A stretch of DNA of 44,730 nucleotides from a virus, in the IMG/VR virus record IMGVR_UViG_3300021517_000002, positions 1 to 44,730 of that record. One strand, 5' to 3'. The stretch's first letter is position 1. Every line of letters begins with the position of its first letter. The notes beneath the pieces were generated by a model, which had not been told where the DNA came from, ran no database searches, and was given only the letters and a program-made list of their open reading frames with translations. Both the position numbers and the translations under genes were made by a program. Shown here one piece after another: positions 14,047 through 23,621 of the stretch.

Positions 14047-14450
14047 TAAATATTCACCACCTTTTCTAATTCAATATCACCAAATATGGTGTGGGCAACA
14101 AACGTTGCATGAACCTTTTTCTTTTGACTAATATCAAAAGAAAAAGCATCAACCGACAAGAACCTAGTGTCTTGGGTTAATGCTTCTGTAATTCTTCTTT
14201 GTAATTCAGGACAAACATATGTGACTGGTTCACCATATAAATCAAGTGTTTCAATTCCAAAGTTCCAAGAATATATGATAAATTGATACCTTTCGGTATT
14301 TAAAATTTTATATGCTGCTTGTTCCATTGCTTTTTGTTCATCACAATAATCATTAATGAACTTTTGTTCAATATGCATTCGATAAGTTTTACTTGGTTGT
14401 TCTTCAATTTCAAAATCCTCTGTCAAAAAACCATTTGTACCAGGTATCAT
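14046..14450 (-). CDS. xkdS: Baseplate protein XkdS-like (DUF2634, gp25-like)
   Basis: 134 residues. FIIYSWNFGIETLDLYGEP and PELQRRITEALTQDTRFLSVDAF are typical of DUF2634, the Gram-positive counterpart of gp25/lysozyme-like wedge proteins. ATG 14450 overlaps the upstream stop by four bases. Confidence 0.87.
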   Translation of the reverse strand: MIPGTNGFLTEDFEIEEQPSKTYRMHIEQKFINDYCDEQKAMEQAAYKILNTERYQFIIYSWNFGIETLDLYGEPVTYVCPELQRRITEALTQDTRFLSVDAFSFDISQKKKVHATFVAHTIFGDIELEKVVNI

Positions 14451-14842
14451 GTGACCACCCTATCCATCACAATATACTTTTGACCACCTTGTATTTGAAC
14501 CATGATCACTTCTTCATCAACCGTCAAAGCATTATGAACAGTAAACTCTTTCTTCCCTTTATACTCATGGTTATGTGAAGCAAAAGATGCTTCACCGCTT
14601 CCACCACTTGTGAAACCAGTAGCATGATCAACAGTCATATTAACCTTATAATCTGTCACATTTCTTGTTAGAACTAATTGTGCAGAAGTTAAGGTCATCT
14701 TTTGTTCAACATTTATTTTTAAAGGTGAAATGCTGATGACTTTACCGTAAACAATAGTGGTAGGTTTGGAAGCATTGACTGCTTCAACTGCTGCCTTTTT
14801 GATTATCTTTAATAGATCGTTAAAATCACGCAACAAATTCAC
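14447..14842 (-). CDS. xkdR: Baseplate/spike protein XkdR-like (DUF2577)
   Basis: 131 residues. NDLLKIIKKAAVEAVNASKPTTI at the N-terminus and the OB-fold-like YGKVISISPLKINVEQKM match DUF2577, thought to act like gpV spike or hub proteins. It lies between XkdQ- and XkdS-like genes in the standard order. Confidence 0.85.
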   Translation of the reverse strand: MNLLRDFNDLLKIIKKAAVEAVNASKPTTIVYGKVISISPLKINVEQKMTLTSAQLVLTRNVTDYKVNMTVDHATGFTSGGSGEASFASHNHEYKGKKEFTVHNALTVDEEVIMVQIQGGQKYIVMDRVVT

Positions 14843-15785
14843 CCCCTCTTAGTGTTAAGTCCATCAAATGTTCATTAAGATTAAATTTATGCTTGCACTT
14901 TTCAACAAGCATTAAATTATTTAATTTTACATCACCTAAATTAAGCTGAACAATAACCATTGAACCTGCTCTAACCCTGCTATCACCAAATGCATTTTGG
15001 ATGGTCAAATTCCTTGTTTTCTTATTATAAAGTTGAAGTAATGCATCAGCTTTTACTTTTCCGTTCTCCCCTTCTTTCAACGTGTCGAAGTATTGAAGAA
15101 CACCCCATTCGTTCATGTTCTTTGAATCCTGTGCAATATAAACATCCCTTTTACCTGATTTTTCATTTTCAAATACCAATTTAACTTTGTTATAAGTATC
15201 TGAATCAATACTAGAAGTGTAACTGTAATTTTCACCAGTTTCTTCATCAATCAGAAGGTTCAACCTCATGGATTGAATACTTTTTAAAGCAATCTTTCCA
15301 AAATCATCATACATGACATACATTTCTTTTTTATTTTGAAGGGTCAAATCCAATGCATTTTGGATCATGTCGAATAAGGCCACATTATCTTCAACTCTTG
15401 ATGCAATTTTATAACCTGTGTTTTCCAAAGTTCCTGTTCGCATATTGAAATCAGAAGCTATCATTTTAATAACTTCACCTGCTGTTTTATTCGTATAAAC
15501 ATAGGTATCTTTATTTTTTAAATATCGTAACTGATCATAAGCGGTAACAGTAATAACCCCATCTTTATCACGCTTTTTGGTGAATACAAATCCATAAAAA
15601 ACATTTTTATTGTCCACTTTCATCCTGACCGCATTTCCTTCTGTGAAGTTAATAATTTCATCTTTAACAACACTAAAAGTCAACTGTCCTGGTGTTCCTG
15701 CCCTTTCCGTTGACCAGGTAATCCCTTCTTCAACAACTGGAACATAAACTTTATTACCATTTTGAATTAATAGTTCAACATTCAT
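14826..15785 (-). CDS. xkdQ: Tail hub protein XkdQ-like (gpD-like)
   Basis: 319 residues. WSTERAGTPGQLTFSVVKD, NVFYGFVFTKKRDKDGVITVTAYDQLRYLKN (in two parts) and the late GDSRVRAGSMVIVQL are signatures of XkdQ/YqbQ hub proteins, which resemble P2 gpD and T4 gp27. It sits at the centre of the baseplate beneath the tube. The start lies 12 nt after the LysM gene stop. Confidence 0.87.
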   Translation of the reverse strand: MNVELLIQNGNKVYVPVVEEGITWSTERAGTPGQLTFSVVKDEIINFTEGNAVRMKVDNKNVFYGFVFTKKRDKDGVITVTAYDQLRYLKNKDTYVYTNKTAGEVIKMIASDFNMRTGTLENTGYKIASRVEDNVALFDMIQNALDLTLQNKKEMYVMYDDFGKIALKSIQSMRLNLLIDEETGENYSYTSSIDSDTYNKVKLVFENEKSGKRDVYIAQDSKNMNEWGVLQYFDTLKEGENGKVKADALLQLYNKKTRNLTIQNAFGDSRVRAGSMVIVQLNLGDVKLNNLMLVEKCKHKFNLNEHLMDLTLRGGEFVA

Positions 15786-15797
15786 CTGAATACCCTC

Positions 15798-16475
15798 CTA
15801 AACTGGAATGGTCAGAACTTGACCAGGATAAATCAGATTTGGATTTTTGATTTTATCTTTATTAGCATTGAAAATTTTTGGATACTGATTACCACTTCCA
15901 TAAAATTTCTTTGCTATCGCCCAAAGAGTATCACCTTTAACAACTTTATGAGTTTTCGCTGTTTGTTTTGGTGCAGGTGAAGTGGTAGCAGGTCTTGGTT
16001 TTTGAACCGTTGCAACTGGTTTGGATTGTGTAAAAGTAATATTTGCAGTTTTAGTTCCGTAATCCCGATATTGCTTCAAACTGATGGAAACTACCAAATC
16101 GAAACCTTCTTTTGCTTGTTCAATAATCCTATAATCTTCCATTGAAACTTTCATATTGGTATCAAACAGCATTTTTCCATTTGGTAGAGTTCTAGTTACT
16201 ATAAATTGAAAAGGTTCTCTATTAACCTTTAAAGATTCAAGTTTATCAAGATAATAAGAAGCGTTTTGAAAACCATCTTTATACAAAGCAAAGGGATAAG
16301 TCACTTGGGGAATCATAACATCAAAGTCAACATCTGTAAGCTTTGCTTTCTTTAATATATTGATTTCCCCTTCATTAATAAGAGTAAGTGATTTGTTTTG
16401 ATTATTGATTTTCAAGTCAAGCTTAGAAGGTGCAATGGGTAATAACAATTTATCTAAATAAAAATAATATGCCAT
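15798..16475 (-). CDS. xkdP: LysM-containing baseplate protein XkdP-like
   Basis: 225 residues. The N-terminal about 140 residues are the XkdP/YqbP domain; a Pro/Thr/Ala linker follows (KPRPATTSPAPKQTAKTHK). One LysM repeat is at about 178-224 (HKVVKGDTLWAIAKKFYGSG ... NLIYPGQVLTIP). LysM binds peptidoglycan. In contractile-tail phages this protein links tube and baseplate (gp53-like). ATG overlaps the tape-measure stop. Confidence 0.88.
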   Translation of the reverse strand: MAYYFYLDKLLLPIAPSKLDLKINNQNKSLTLINEGEINILKKAKLTDVDFDVMIPQVTYPFALYKDGFQNASYYLDKLESLKVNREPFQFIVTRTLPNGKMLFDTNMKVSMEDYRIIEQAKEGFDLVVSISLKQYRDYGTKTANITFTQSKPVATVQKPRPATTSPAPKQTAKTHKVVKGDTLWAIAKKFYGSGNQYPKIFNANKDKIKNPNLIYPGQVLTIPV

Positions 16476-19228
16476 TAATCATGCACCCCTTCCGCTGCCT
16501 TTTCCATAGCTTCATTTACACCTTCACCAAGGTAATCAACTACACCATCTAAATCCATTTCATTGTTTATATTGTTATGGTTCGTCATTTCCACTTTGAT
16601 TTCAGCAGTAGTGAATCTATTAACCACTTCTGCTTCTGCTAGATCACGAAGGTATTTTAAATCTTCTGATGAAATATCAATAGAATCTTTCATTGCACCA
16701 GTATTTTTGGCTGTATCAGCAATGTCAGAAGGAACTGAACCTGCACCTGATGTATAATCACCTGGATTAATACCTGAATTAGCATAATCACTTGGATTAG
16801 GAATATTACTATTAAATAAGTCACCAATATTGAAGTTAGAAATTTTATCTTCAACACCTTGACCCCAAGAATAACCTGCATCCCAAGCAGTGGAAATTTG
16901 TTTCATTTCCATTTTTGGTGCAGTCCAATAATTTGCAGGTTCATCACCAAGCCAATTATTAATACCGCTTTTAATGTTGTTCAAAGTACCAGTAATAGAA
17001 CTTGTACCTTTCATTGATCCCATTTTACCTATATCAACACCAGGGATATTATTAAGTGCGTCAATAATCCAGTTAATTGCACCAATAGCCATATTTGCAC
17101 CTGAAACAAAAGCATTTGCAATGTTCGTTGCTACTGAATCAAATCCACTGGACATGCTAATTGCCATATCAAGGACATTTGTTGTCAGGTTTGCAAACAA
17201 TTTTTTTACCGAATAAACTGGATTTGTCCAAACATTGACAAAGAATTCAGCTATGGAAGCAAATAAATTCCATAAGTAAGCAATAATATTAAAGATATAA
17301 GCACCGAGTGCAGCAAACACTCCTGCAACAATTCCTGTTGCACTAATACTTGTACCTGCAAATTTATTTACTGCTGAAATGGCTAAATAAAATACTGTAA
17401 TCAATGCAATGATACCAATGATGATCCATGTGATAGGTGAAGCCAACAATGCTGCATTCAAACCATGTTGTGCTGCTGTTGCTGCAAAGGTTGCCCCAGT
17501 TTGCATCATCAATGCAGCAGCTTGAACAGTTGACCTAAATGCTGCTATTCCACTGATCACATTGGAGATACCTTGAACTGTGTTGTAAACAATTAAAGCA
17601 CCTGTATAAATTCCAAGTGCAGTTGCAAGTCCAAGAATAATCGGTTCAATGATAGACCAGTTGTTTACTATGAAAGCACCAATCCCTGCAATCATGTTAA
17701 ATATTTCAACGACAACACCCGAAAGAAACACTAATGAACTTGTTACACCTGCAACCATTGTATTAAATCTATCACTATTTGCAATTTCATTTAATCTTGC
17801 AAGAACTGGTTGAAATGCCATCAAAGCGTTATTACTGATAGAAGTCCATATTTGACTGAATGTCATGGGCATACTTTCAAATTGTTTATTGATTTCATCT
17901 GTTGCACTTAACATGGCATTTTTAACAATATTGGCACTTAATTGTCCATCTTCTGCCATCTTTCTAATTTGACCAATAGGAACATCTAAGTAATCTGCAA
18001 TCGTTTGAATGACGTTTGGTGCAGCTTCAAACACCGCATTTAATTCTTCACCACGGAGAACACCTGAACCCAATGCTTGTGTCAACTGTAAACTTGCTGA
18101 TGCCATTTCTTCTTGTGATGCACCTGCAATGTTAAACAATTTATTCAAATTTTCTGCAAAAGCAATAGTTTCTTTGTTTGAACTAAATGCATCCTTTGCG
18201 TTCATCCCTAATTTAGCAACAATAGTAGCAGTATCCGCAAAAGATGCCCTTGACCGTTGTGCCGAAAGGAAAATCATATTCTGCAAATCTTTTGTAGTTT
18301 GAAGTCCATCATTCATTAAATCAAGTCTTGCAGTAGTTTGTGTTAACTGGTCAGAAATATTTAGTACATTCCCTACTGCTTGGAATGATAAATATGTTGC
18401 TGCTATTCCAATCAATTTATTGTGAAGATTACTTGCAGCAGAAGTTCCATCCCGAATTGCATTATTGAACTGACCTTGTTCATTTACGTTATCCCTTATT
18501 TGTCGTTCTGCACCACCAATTGTTTGTGATAACCTCAAATAAGCTTGGTTTGCTTCATCTACATCCATTCTTTGAACCGCTTGGTTCAGGTCATTTTGTT
18601 GTTGTTCAGCCTGACCTAATGACCTTCTTAATTGTTCCAGTTCGCTGTTTGCAATATCTGTTCCCATATTTAATGGATTACTTTCAATTCGTTCAATCGC
18701 AGTTCTAATGTTTTGAATTCTTCCTGTCATTGCAGTTAAATCACTGGTCATATTATCAGGGAAAATATCAGTATTCGCTGCTTGTTGTGCAATTTGTTCT
18801 TGTGTATTGTTCAAATTGTTCAACATATTGTTAGTTGATTGAACTTCTTGTTGAAATCGTTCAATTCCTGTATTCGTAAAAACAGGAACATTGTCAGATT
18901 GCCATTGAACAGGAACATTTACTGGTTCTTGGGAGGGTGCATTATTTGTTGGAACATTTACTGGATTTTGTGGTGGTAATGTATTAGTTTGAATATCTAC
19001 ATCAGGAGTAACCACTTGTGACAATGCATCATTTAATTGATTTACTGCAATGGTTGCCTGGTTAATATTTTCCCTTGCACCGTTAAACGTAGAAGGGTCA
19101 AATGCATTGTTTGCTGTATTCTGCATTGATTCAAAGGCACTAATCGTCATATTCAAAGCATTTGTAATATGAAGCAATGGTGCTGAAATAGCATCATTTA
19201 ATTCGATTGCGGTTCTAATACTAGCCAT
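16475..19228 (-). CDS. Tape measure protein
   Basis: 917 residues. Long helical N-terminal part rich in Asn/Gln. A tape-measure N-domain at about 300-460 has the signature [20 protein letters not shown] followed by [20 protein letters not shown]. Several hydrophobic stretches lie at about 480-680 (for example [19 protein letters not shown]). It sets tail length, is chaperoned by the frameshifted pair just upstream, and may enter the host membrane during DNA injection. Length would predict a medium-long tail. Confidence 0.92.
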   Translation of the reverse strand: MASIRTAIELNDAISAPLLHITNALNMTISAFESMQNTANNAFDPSTFNGARENINQATIAVNQLNDALSQVVTPDVDIQTNTLPPQNPVNVPTNNAPSQEPVNVPVQWQSDNVPVFTNTGIERFQQEVQSTNNMLNNLNNTQEQIAQQAANTDIFPDNMTSDLTAMTGRIQNIRTAIERIESNPLNMGTDIANSELEQLRRSLGQAEQQQNDLNQAVQRMDVDEANQAYLRLSQTIGGAERQIRDNVNEQGQFNNAIRDGTSAASNLHNKLIGIAATYLSFQAVGNVLNISDQLTQTTARLDLMNDGLQTTKDLQNMIFLSAQRSRASFADTATIVAKLGMNAKDAFSSNKETIAFAENLNKLFNIAGASQEEMASASLQLTQALGSGVLRGEELNAVFEAAPNVIQTIADYLDVPIGQIRKMAEDGQLSANIVKNAMLSATDEINKQFESMPMTFSQIWTSISNNALMAFQPVLARLNEIANSDRFNTMVAGVTSSLVFLSGVVVEIFNMIAGIGAFIVNNWSIIEPIILGLATALGIYTGALIVYNTVQGISNVISGIAAFRSTVQAAALMMQTGATFAATAAQHGLNAALLASPITWIIIGIIALITVFYLAISAVNKFAGTSISATGIVAGVFAALGAYIFNIIAYLWNLFASIAEFFVNVWTNPVYSVKKLFANLTTNVLDMAISMSSGFDSVATNIANAFVSGANMAIGAINWIIDALNNIPGVDIGKMGSMKGTSSITGTLNNIKSGINNWLGDEPANYWTAPKMEMKQISTAWDAGYSWGQGVEDKISNFNIGDLFNSNIPNPSDYANSGINPGDYTSGAGSVPSDIADTAKNTGAMKDSIDISSEDLKYLRDLAEAEVVNRFTTAEIKVEMTNHNNINNEMDLDGVVDYLGEGVNEAMEKAAEGVHD

Positions 19229-19257
19229 TGACTTTCACCTACCTTTCATATGTATTT

Positions 19258-19871
19258 TTATTTCTTTTTAGCTTTCTTTTCCATTTCTTTTTGTTTCTTT
19301 TTATCGTTTTCCATTTTTATTTGAATGGCAGCAATAACAAATGCTCTTTCGTTTTCATCTAATGAAATAAATTGGGAAGGTAACATGTGAAGTTTATGAA
19401 GGCAATAGTAAGCAATATTTGCATCACCATCACCTTCATTGATTAGTTTTTTGCTTCTTCAACCTTATCTTCCAAAGAAGAAAAGCCATTGAACTTTTGA
19501 ATGAATGCAGCAAATTCATTGTATTCACCTGGATCATCAATCATTTCTTTTAATAAATCATCAGGTGTTTTTACACCGTAAGAATCTTGAAGTTCAGCAC
19601 TATAAAGATTTGGTTCAACAACAGAAGCAATAATCATTTTAGCGATATAAGCACTTGTATTTAATTTTGGTCTGAACATGTTCGGCTTCCCTTTAACTGG
19701 AACTTCAATCGTACAAGATTCACGAATATCTTCATTACCCTTTGTTTTCAAAGGTTTAATTTCCCATAATAACGGTTTTCCTTCTTCATCTAACAGTGAT
19801 TTTGTTGCAGGATATGTTGTATTTTCTTTTTGAATTTTATTTTTCTTTAAAAATCGACTTAAATTTGACAT
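19258..19871 (-). CDS. Tail assembly chaperone, -1 frameshift fusion product
   Basis: The upstream frame (142 residues) carries A AAA AAC at 19452-19446, directly before its TAA stop. A -1 slip reads CTA ATC AAT GAA... and opens a further 62 codons, to TAA at 19260-19258 (LINEGDGDANIAYYCLHKLH, ending in a lysine-rich tail). Fusion length is 204 residues. No start codon with a ribosome site serves the second frame. This is the classic gpG/gpGT arrangement before the tape measure gene, here on an XkdN-type chaperone. Confidence 0.88.
19443..19871 (-). CDS. xkdN: Tail assembly chaperone XkdN-like (zero-frame product)
   Basis: 142 residues from MSNLSRFLKK; ATG 19871 follows AAGGTGAA. The frame is open to 19928, but that region holds the terminator. 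LLWEIKPLKTKGNEDIRESC and NTSAYIAKMIIASVVEPNLY are typical of the XkdN family (phage tail assembly chaperone). Binds the tape measure protein during tube polymerisation. Confidence 0.9.
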   Translation of the reverse strand: MSNLSRFLKKNKIQKENTTYPATKSLLDEEGKPLLWEIKPLKTKGNEDIRESCTIEVPVKGKPNMFRPKLNTSAYIAKMIIASVVEPNLYSAELQDSYGVKTPDDLLKEMIDDPGEYNEFAAFIQKFNGFSSLEDKVEEAKN

Positions 19872-19911
19872 TAAATTCACCTTCACTTTTCTAATTTTGA
19901 CGAACAAAAAT

Positions 19912-19937
19912 AAAACCCTACCCAACAAAGGGTAGGG
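19912..19937 (-). terminator. Terminator after the tail tube gene
   Basis: Minus-strand CCCTACCC / GGGTAGGG stem, loop TTTGTT, followed by TTTTATTTTT. It lies between the tube gene (high expression needed) and the chaperone/tape genes (low), a sensible attenuator. Confidence 0.85.
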
Positions 19938-19945
19938 AAAAATAA

Positions 19946-20419
19946 TTAAAGCATACCGTTGAGAAGTGTAAAGGATTCAGGCATTTTGAAGTCCTCAAAA
20001 GTACCTTCAATTTCTTCATCCAAGTATTCCCCATCAGCATCAAATTTTGATAGGATTCCACCATCAGTATTACAATCAATGAATACTAATGTTTGTCTAC
20101 CTGCTGATGATTCAGGATCATCATTGGTAATTTGGATTTCAAAATAAGCATCAACACCAGTATTTTTATAGTCTAGTAAAGCTTGACGGAAAATAGACTG
20201 GTTATAGTGGGCAGTACCCGAAAAAGTACCTGAAAGGCCAACTGTTTTGTTAGATTCCATAATTTTACCGAGAATAGGAACTTTGGTTTTTGTTTTATCA
20301 ATCTTACCTTCAAAGTCAATCATTTGCATGAAATTATAACGATTACCACTGATGGTAATGAAACATTCTGCAAGTTTTGCTGAAATGGTATCTCTTGCTT
20401 TCATGACAACATTATTCAT
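19946..20419 (-). CDS. xkdM: Tail tube protein XkdM-like
   Basis: 157 residues. MKARDTISAKLAECFITISG then NFMQMIDFEGKIDKTKTKVP is the XkdM/DUF2001 pattern; GLSGTFSGTAHYNQSIFRQ is typical of contractile-tail tubes. It polymerises into the inner tube below the sheath encoded just upstream. Followed by the terminator at 19912-19937. Confidence 0.92.
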   Translation of the reverse strand: MNNVVMKARDTISAKLAECFITISGNRYNFMQMIDFEGKIDKTKTKVPILGKIMESNKTVGLSGTFSGTAHYNQSIFRQALLDYKNTGVDAYFEIQITNDDPESSAGRQTLVFIDCNTDGGILSKFDADGEYLDEEIEGTFEDFKMPESFTLLNGML

Positions 20420-20435
20420 TCATTCTCACCCTTTC

Positions 20436-21731
20436 TTATGCCACGACAACAGTCATGTAAAGTTGTGCCATTGCATTAACTACTGTCACACGATCACCAA
20501 CAACAACAGCCTTTTTACTGTTACCCTGGTCAACAGTTACATCTTTATCACTGAAATTTTCAATCGCTCGAATTTCTTGTAATTGTTCATGATGTTTTAC
20601 AATGTCAGACCATAATGAAATCCGACCTGATGCATCATTAGGAACATTACCAAGGTATTTAGTATTAAATAGAACAGCAATGTCATTTCCAATCTGATCC
20701 ATGACCCTAACAGTTTGATTGTCTTTGAAATCTTCACCCTTAGTATCAGAAGTAGTAACAAGGGAATTAATATCTGAAAGAACACGAATATCCGAACCTA
20801 CTTTATGGAAAGTAAATTCACCTGCTTTGATAGCTGCTTCTAATTGTGCCTGTGTATAGTCAGCTTCAACTGTAAATTCACCATCATATTTTTTATTAAG
20901 ATTGGATTTATTCACTTCACACCCTGCAATGATACCAGTTACCCAATAAACAAGTGATGGTTCATTTTCAGTAGCTTTGTTTTTAACATTGACTACACCT
21001 TCATAATCAGCGGCCTTGTTATAAATAACCGCTTGAAACTTCTGACCAACTTCATCACGAAGTCTTTTTGTAAAGTTTGCATATAATGATTTGATCGTAT
21101 CTTCTATTGTCACAACACCTAATGCATTGTAAGAATATGCTTCAATTTTATCTAAGAATGATTGGTGTGCAGTTCCATCCACCGTACCATTTGTTCCACC
21201 AGTTAATGGTGTGGAAGCTGTAACAGTTAGGGTCGCTGTTTTAAATGTTACAAAATCATTTGCAACAAGTTCTGCTGATGTTGCAACAGTTTGCATATCA
21301 ACAGTAGTTGTTCCTAGAACTGTTTTAACATCAAATTTAGCAGGAACATCAACATTTGTTTGAATTACAATCTTTAAGTCATTTCCACGAATACCACCAA
21401 ACTTTGCAGTTGCAAATGTATTTGATGCTTTATTCCCACCACTTGTTAATTTATAAGCAAATAGGGTTTTAATATTCGAAAATAAATCTCTAAGACCTTT
21501 CAACTTGTCATGAGTGTAATCATAACCAAAGATTTTCAAAGAATCTTTTTGGAAATCTCCTTTTGTTACTTCAAAAACAGCACCGTCAACACCCCAATCT
21601 AATTCAAGGGGCATTGCTACAATCCCTCTATCAGATAGGGTTGCACTAGCTTTTGCCAAAGAAATAAAGTTTATATATGAACCTGGTAACACTTTATTTT
21701 GTGTGACAAAAGTTCCACCGCCTAAAGCCAT
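20436..21731 (-). CDS. xkdK: Tail sheath protein XkdK-like
   Basis: 431 residues. The N-terminus ALGGGTFVTQNKVLPGSYIN and VDGAVFEVTKGDFQKDSLKIFGYD match XkdK sheaths. The C-terminal half contains IAVLFNTKYLGNVPNDASGR and ends with the YMTVVVA strand of the handshake. It assembles around the tube and contracts on infection, which makes this a myophage. There is an inserted beta domain at about 110-190. Confidence 0.93.
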   Translation of the reverse strand: MALGGGTFVTQNKVLPGSYINFISLAKASATLSDRGIVAMPLELDWGVDGAVFEVTKGDFQKDSLKIFGYDYTHDKLKGLRDLFSNIKTLFAYKLTSGGNKASNTFATAKFGGIRGNDLKIVIQTNVDVPAKFDVKTVLGTTTVDMQTVATSAELVANDFVTFKTATLTVTASTPLTGGTNGTVDGTAHQSFLDKIEAYSYNALGVVTIEDTIKSLYANFTKRLRDEVGQKFQAVIYNKAADYEGVVNVKNKATENEPSLVYWVTGIIAGCEVNKSNLNKKYDGEFTVEADYTQAQLEAAIKAGEFTFHKVGSDIRVLSDINSLVTTSDTKGEDFKDNQTVRVMDQIGNDIAVLFNTKYLGNVPNDASGRISLWSDIVKHHEQLQEIRAIENFSDKDVTVDQGNSKKAVVVGDRVTVVNAMAQLYMTVVVA

Positions 21732-21732
21732 A

Positions 21733-21912
21733 TTATTTCACTCCTTTCATGAAATCAGCAATTAAAATATCTGCTTCTTCAAATGAATATTCTTTTCCAT
21801 CTTTCAGGACTACACCGAGAACATCTTTCCGATTGCTGTATTTTATAGCTGAAAGAAGTTGTTCTTTAGGAAATTTCACAACTTCTTCAACATTGTTTGT
21901 TTTTGTTGCCAA
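21733..21912 (-). CDS. Small tail-region protein, TTG start, 59 residues
   Basis: TTG 21912 with ribosome site AAAGGGTGATG; stop 21735-21733, just ahead of the sheath start. Product (M)ATKTNNVEEVVKFPKEQLL ... EEADILIADFMKGVK. Short genes of this type precede the sheath gene in many PBSX-like phages; function unknown. Confidence 0.75.
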   Translation of the reverse strand: MATKTNNVEEVVKFPKEQLLSAIKYSNRKDVLGVVLKDGKEYSFEEADILIADFMKGVK

Positions 21913-21918
21913 ATTTCA

Positions 21919-22341
21919 TCACCCTTTCACATTGGTGTTCATTTCTAATTCTTCCATTGGTGTTTCATCTTCAACTTTGTAAACGAACATGTCATAATTC
22001 ACAAAGAAGTTCAAAACACCATCAACCAGTTCCGCATTCATTTTTGTTCCCCTGGTCAATTCTGTTTCAGCGTTAATCAGTTCCAGGCAACCATATAATC
22101 TTTCAAGAACACTATTGCATTCCGATCTCTTTTCTTCTGATGAAGGGAAATATTGAATGCAGAATAGATTTGTTCTGAAATATCGCTTTCCTAGAAACAA
22201 GTTATTTGTTGGATTCAAGCAGAAAATAGAAAAACAAGGTTCAATTAAGCCTTGTTCTAAACTTTCCGTATAAATTTCATAACCATCACCAAATTCAGTA
22301 TTGATGGAAATACTAATGGCATCAATTATTCTATTAATCAT
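21919..22341 (-). CDS. Tail terminator (DUF6838-like)
   Basis: 140 residues. DAISISINTEFGDGYEIYTE, EQGLIEPCFSIFCLNPTNN and ELVDGVLNFFVNYDMFVYK match the DUF6838 family of phage tail terminator proteins, which cap the tube at the head end. Position between the gp10-like protein and the sheath agrees. Four-base overlap with the upstream stop. Confidence 0.82.
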   Translation of the reverse strand: MINRIIDAISISINTEFGDGYEIYTESLEQGLIEPCFSIFCLNPTNNLFLGKRYFRTNLFCIQYFPSSEEKRSECNSVLERLYGCLELINAETELTRGTKMNAELVDGVLNFFVNYDMFVYKVEDETPMEELEMNTNVKG

Positions 22342-22814
22342 TTGAAGTATTCCCCCAATTTTTTTGCTAGTTTTCTTTCAAGAATTTGTGGTGCAGCTTG
22401 TTGAATTTCTTGTTCAGAAATGGTCAACATGAATTTACCTTGAACCCAACCCTTGTGATCTCTTGTCCTATGACCAAATTCAACATAAGATGCATAATCA
22501 ATAGGATTGACTATTTCAATCACATAAGTATTACCAAAATGATGAACTGTTAATGAACCGACATATGCAGTAGCACTTTGGTTTTTAGATGCAGTCCATC
22601 CCCTTCTTAAAGTACCGCCTTTTTTACCTGTACTTGAAGGATATTGACCAACTGGTGTTCTTTTTATAACCTTTGCAAGAAGTCTTGCTGCAAGTTCTTT
22701 TGCACATGATTCAATAAAAGAATTCACTTCATTTGCGTTCAATCTGTTCAATTTTTCTTGAAACTTTCTTAAATCTCCAAAATTTGCACTTCCGAAACTA
22801 CCCATTATGCCCAC
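22338..22814 (-). CDS. HK97 gp10-like neck protein (XkdI-like)
   Basis: 158 residues. KELAARLLAKVIKRTPVGQY, GTLRRGWTAS and DYASYVEFGHRTRDHKGWV are signatures of HK97 gp10-like proteins, which connect head and tail (tail completion). In the standard neck-gene order. Confidence 0.88.
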   Translation of the reverse strand: MGIMGSFGSANFGDLRKFQEKLNRLNANEVNSFIESCAKELAARLLAKVIKRTPVGQYPSSTGKKGGTLRRGWTASKNQSATAYVGSLTVHHFGNTYVIEIVNPIDYASYVEFGHRTRDHKGWVQGKFMLTISEQEIQQAAPQILERKLAKKLGEYFK

Positions 22815-23161
22815 CCTTTGAACAATTCAAGAATAATTTCTTGATGGGTGTTATATAAAGCAGGTTCACCACTATTCTTATATTCAGTGGTGACACCATT
22901 TTGTGTAATGGTCAGTTTTGAACCAGGTTTCACTTGAATTTCAGGTGCAATAAAAACTTTTGCAGTTTGAATAACCATTGAAGCAGTTTCCCCTTGATTG
23001 GAATTGGTTATCTTGGAGAATGAAAGCTTACAAGGTTGATTTTCAAGAACAACAACTTCTTTATGTCCAGTAGACTTATTTTCTTTTTTATAAGATTGAT
23101 ATTCAGTAATGGTACAAGTTCCAATGTAAGTAGATTCTACTGCCTTTCGTACCATTACCAT
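22805..23161 (-). CDS. Head closure / stopper protein (XkdH-like)
   Basis: 118 residues, beta-rich: STYIGTCTITEYQSYKKENK, PCKLSFSKI, then AKVFIAPEIQVKPGSKLTIT. Matches small minor capsid or stopper proteins that follow the adaptor gene. It probably joins the connector to the tail. Confidence 0.75.
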   Translation of the reverse strand: MVMVRKAVESTYIGTCTITEYQSYKKENKSTGHKEVVVLENQPCKLSFSKITNSNQGETASMVIQTAKVFIAPEIQVKPGSKLTITQNGVTTEYKNSGEPALYNTHQEIILELFKGWA

Positions 23162-23604
23162 CTGATTTTCCGATAAGATACGAAATCACCCTTTCCATTA
23201 GTAATTAAGAAGGAAATAAGTGAATCAAGCCTTTGTTCAGGTGATTTAGAACCTTCAATAGCAAAAGTAACATTAGTATCACCTGTTTGAATTTGCTTGA
23301 TTGCAGTTTCCATGTTGAAACCTTCTATTTTTCCACTTTGTTTTTTAGCAAAGAGGAATTCACCACAAATCATATCAACCGCAATATGGGTTAAACCATT
23401 TGGAATGGATGTGACATTACATGAGTTCTTGATAGTATTTTCCACCTTCTGAATAGAAAAGCCTATTATCCAGTCATCTTCATTTGTCACTGTATATCCA
23501 AATGATTCAAGTCTTTTATAGACTTTTAGAATGAATTCAACACCAACTGTCGAAACAATACTAATTTGTTGTTGGAGTGCTAATATCCTATCTTCAATAC
23601 TCAT
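23155..23604 (-). CDS. Head-tail connector (adaptor) protein
   Basis: 149 residues, helical: the pattern NSCNVTSIPNGLTHIAVDMICGEFL with a C-terminal SPEQRLDSLISFLITNGKGD is common in phage head-tail adaptors (gp6/gp15-like) directly after the capsid gene. Identified mainly by position and helical character. Confidence 0.75.
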   Translation of the reverse strand: MSIEDRILALQQQISIVSTVGVEFILKVYKRLESFGYTVTNEDDWIIGFSIQKVENTIKNSCNVTSIPNGLTHIAVDMICGEFLFAKKQSGKIEGFNMETAIKQIQTGDTNVTFAIEGSKSPEQRLDSLISFLITNGKGDFVSYRKIRW

Positions 23605-23621
23605 ATTATGTCACCCCTTTA

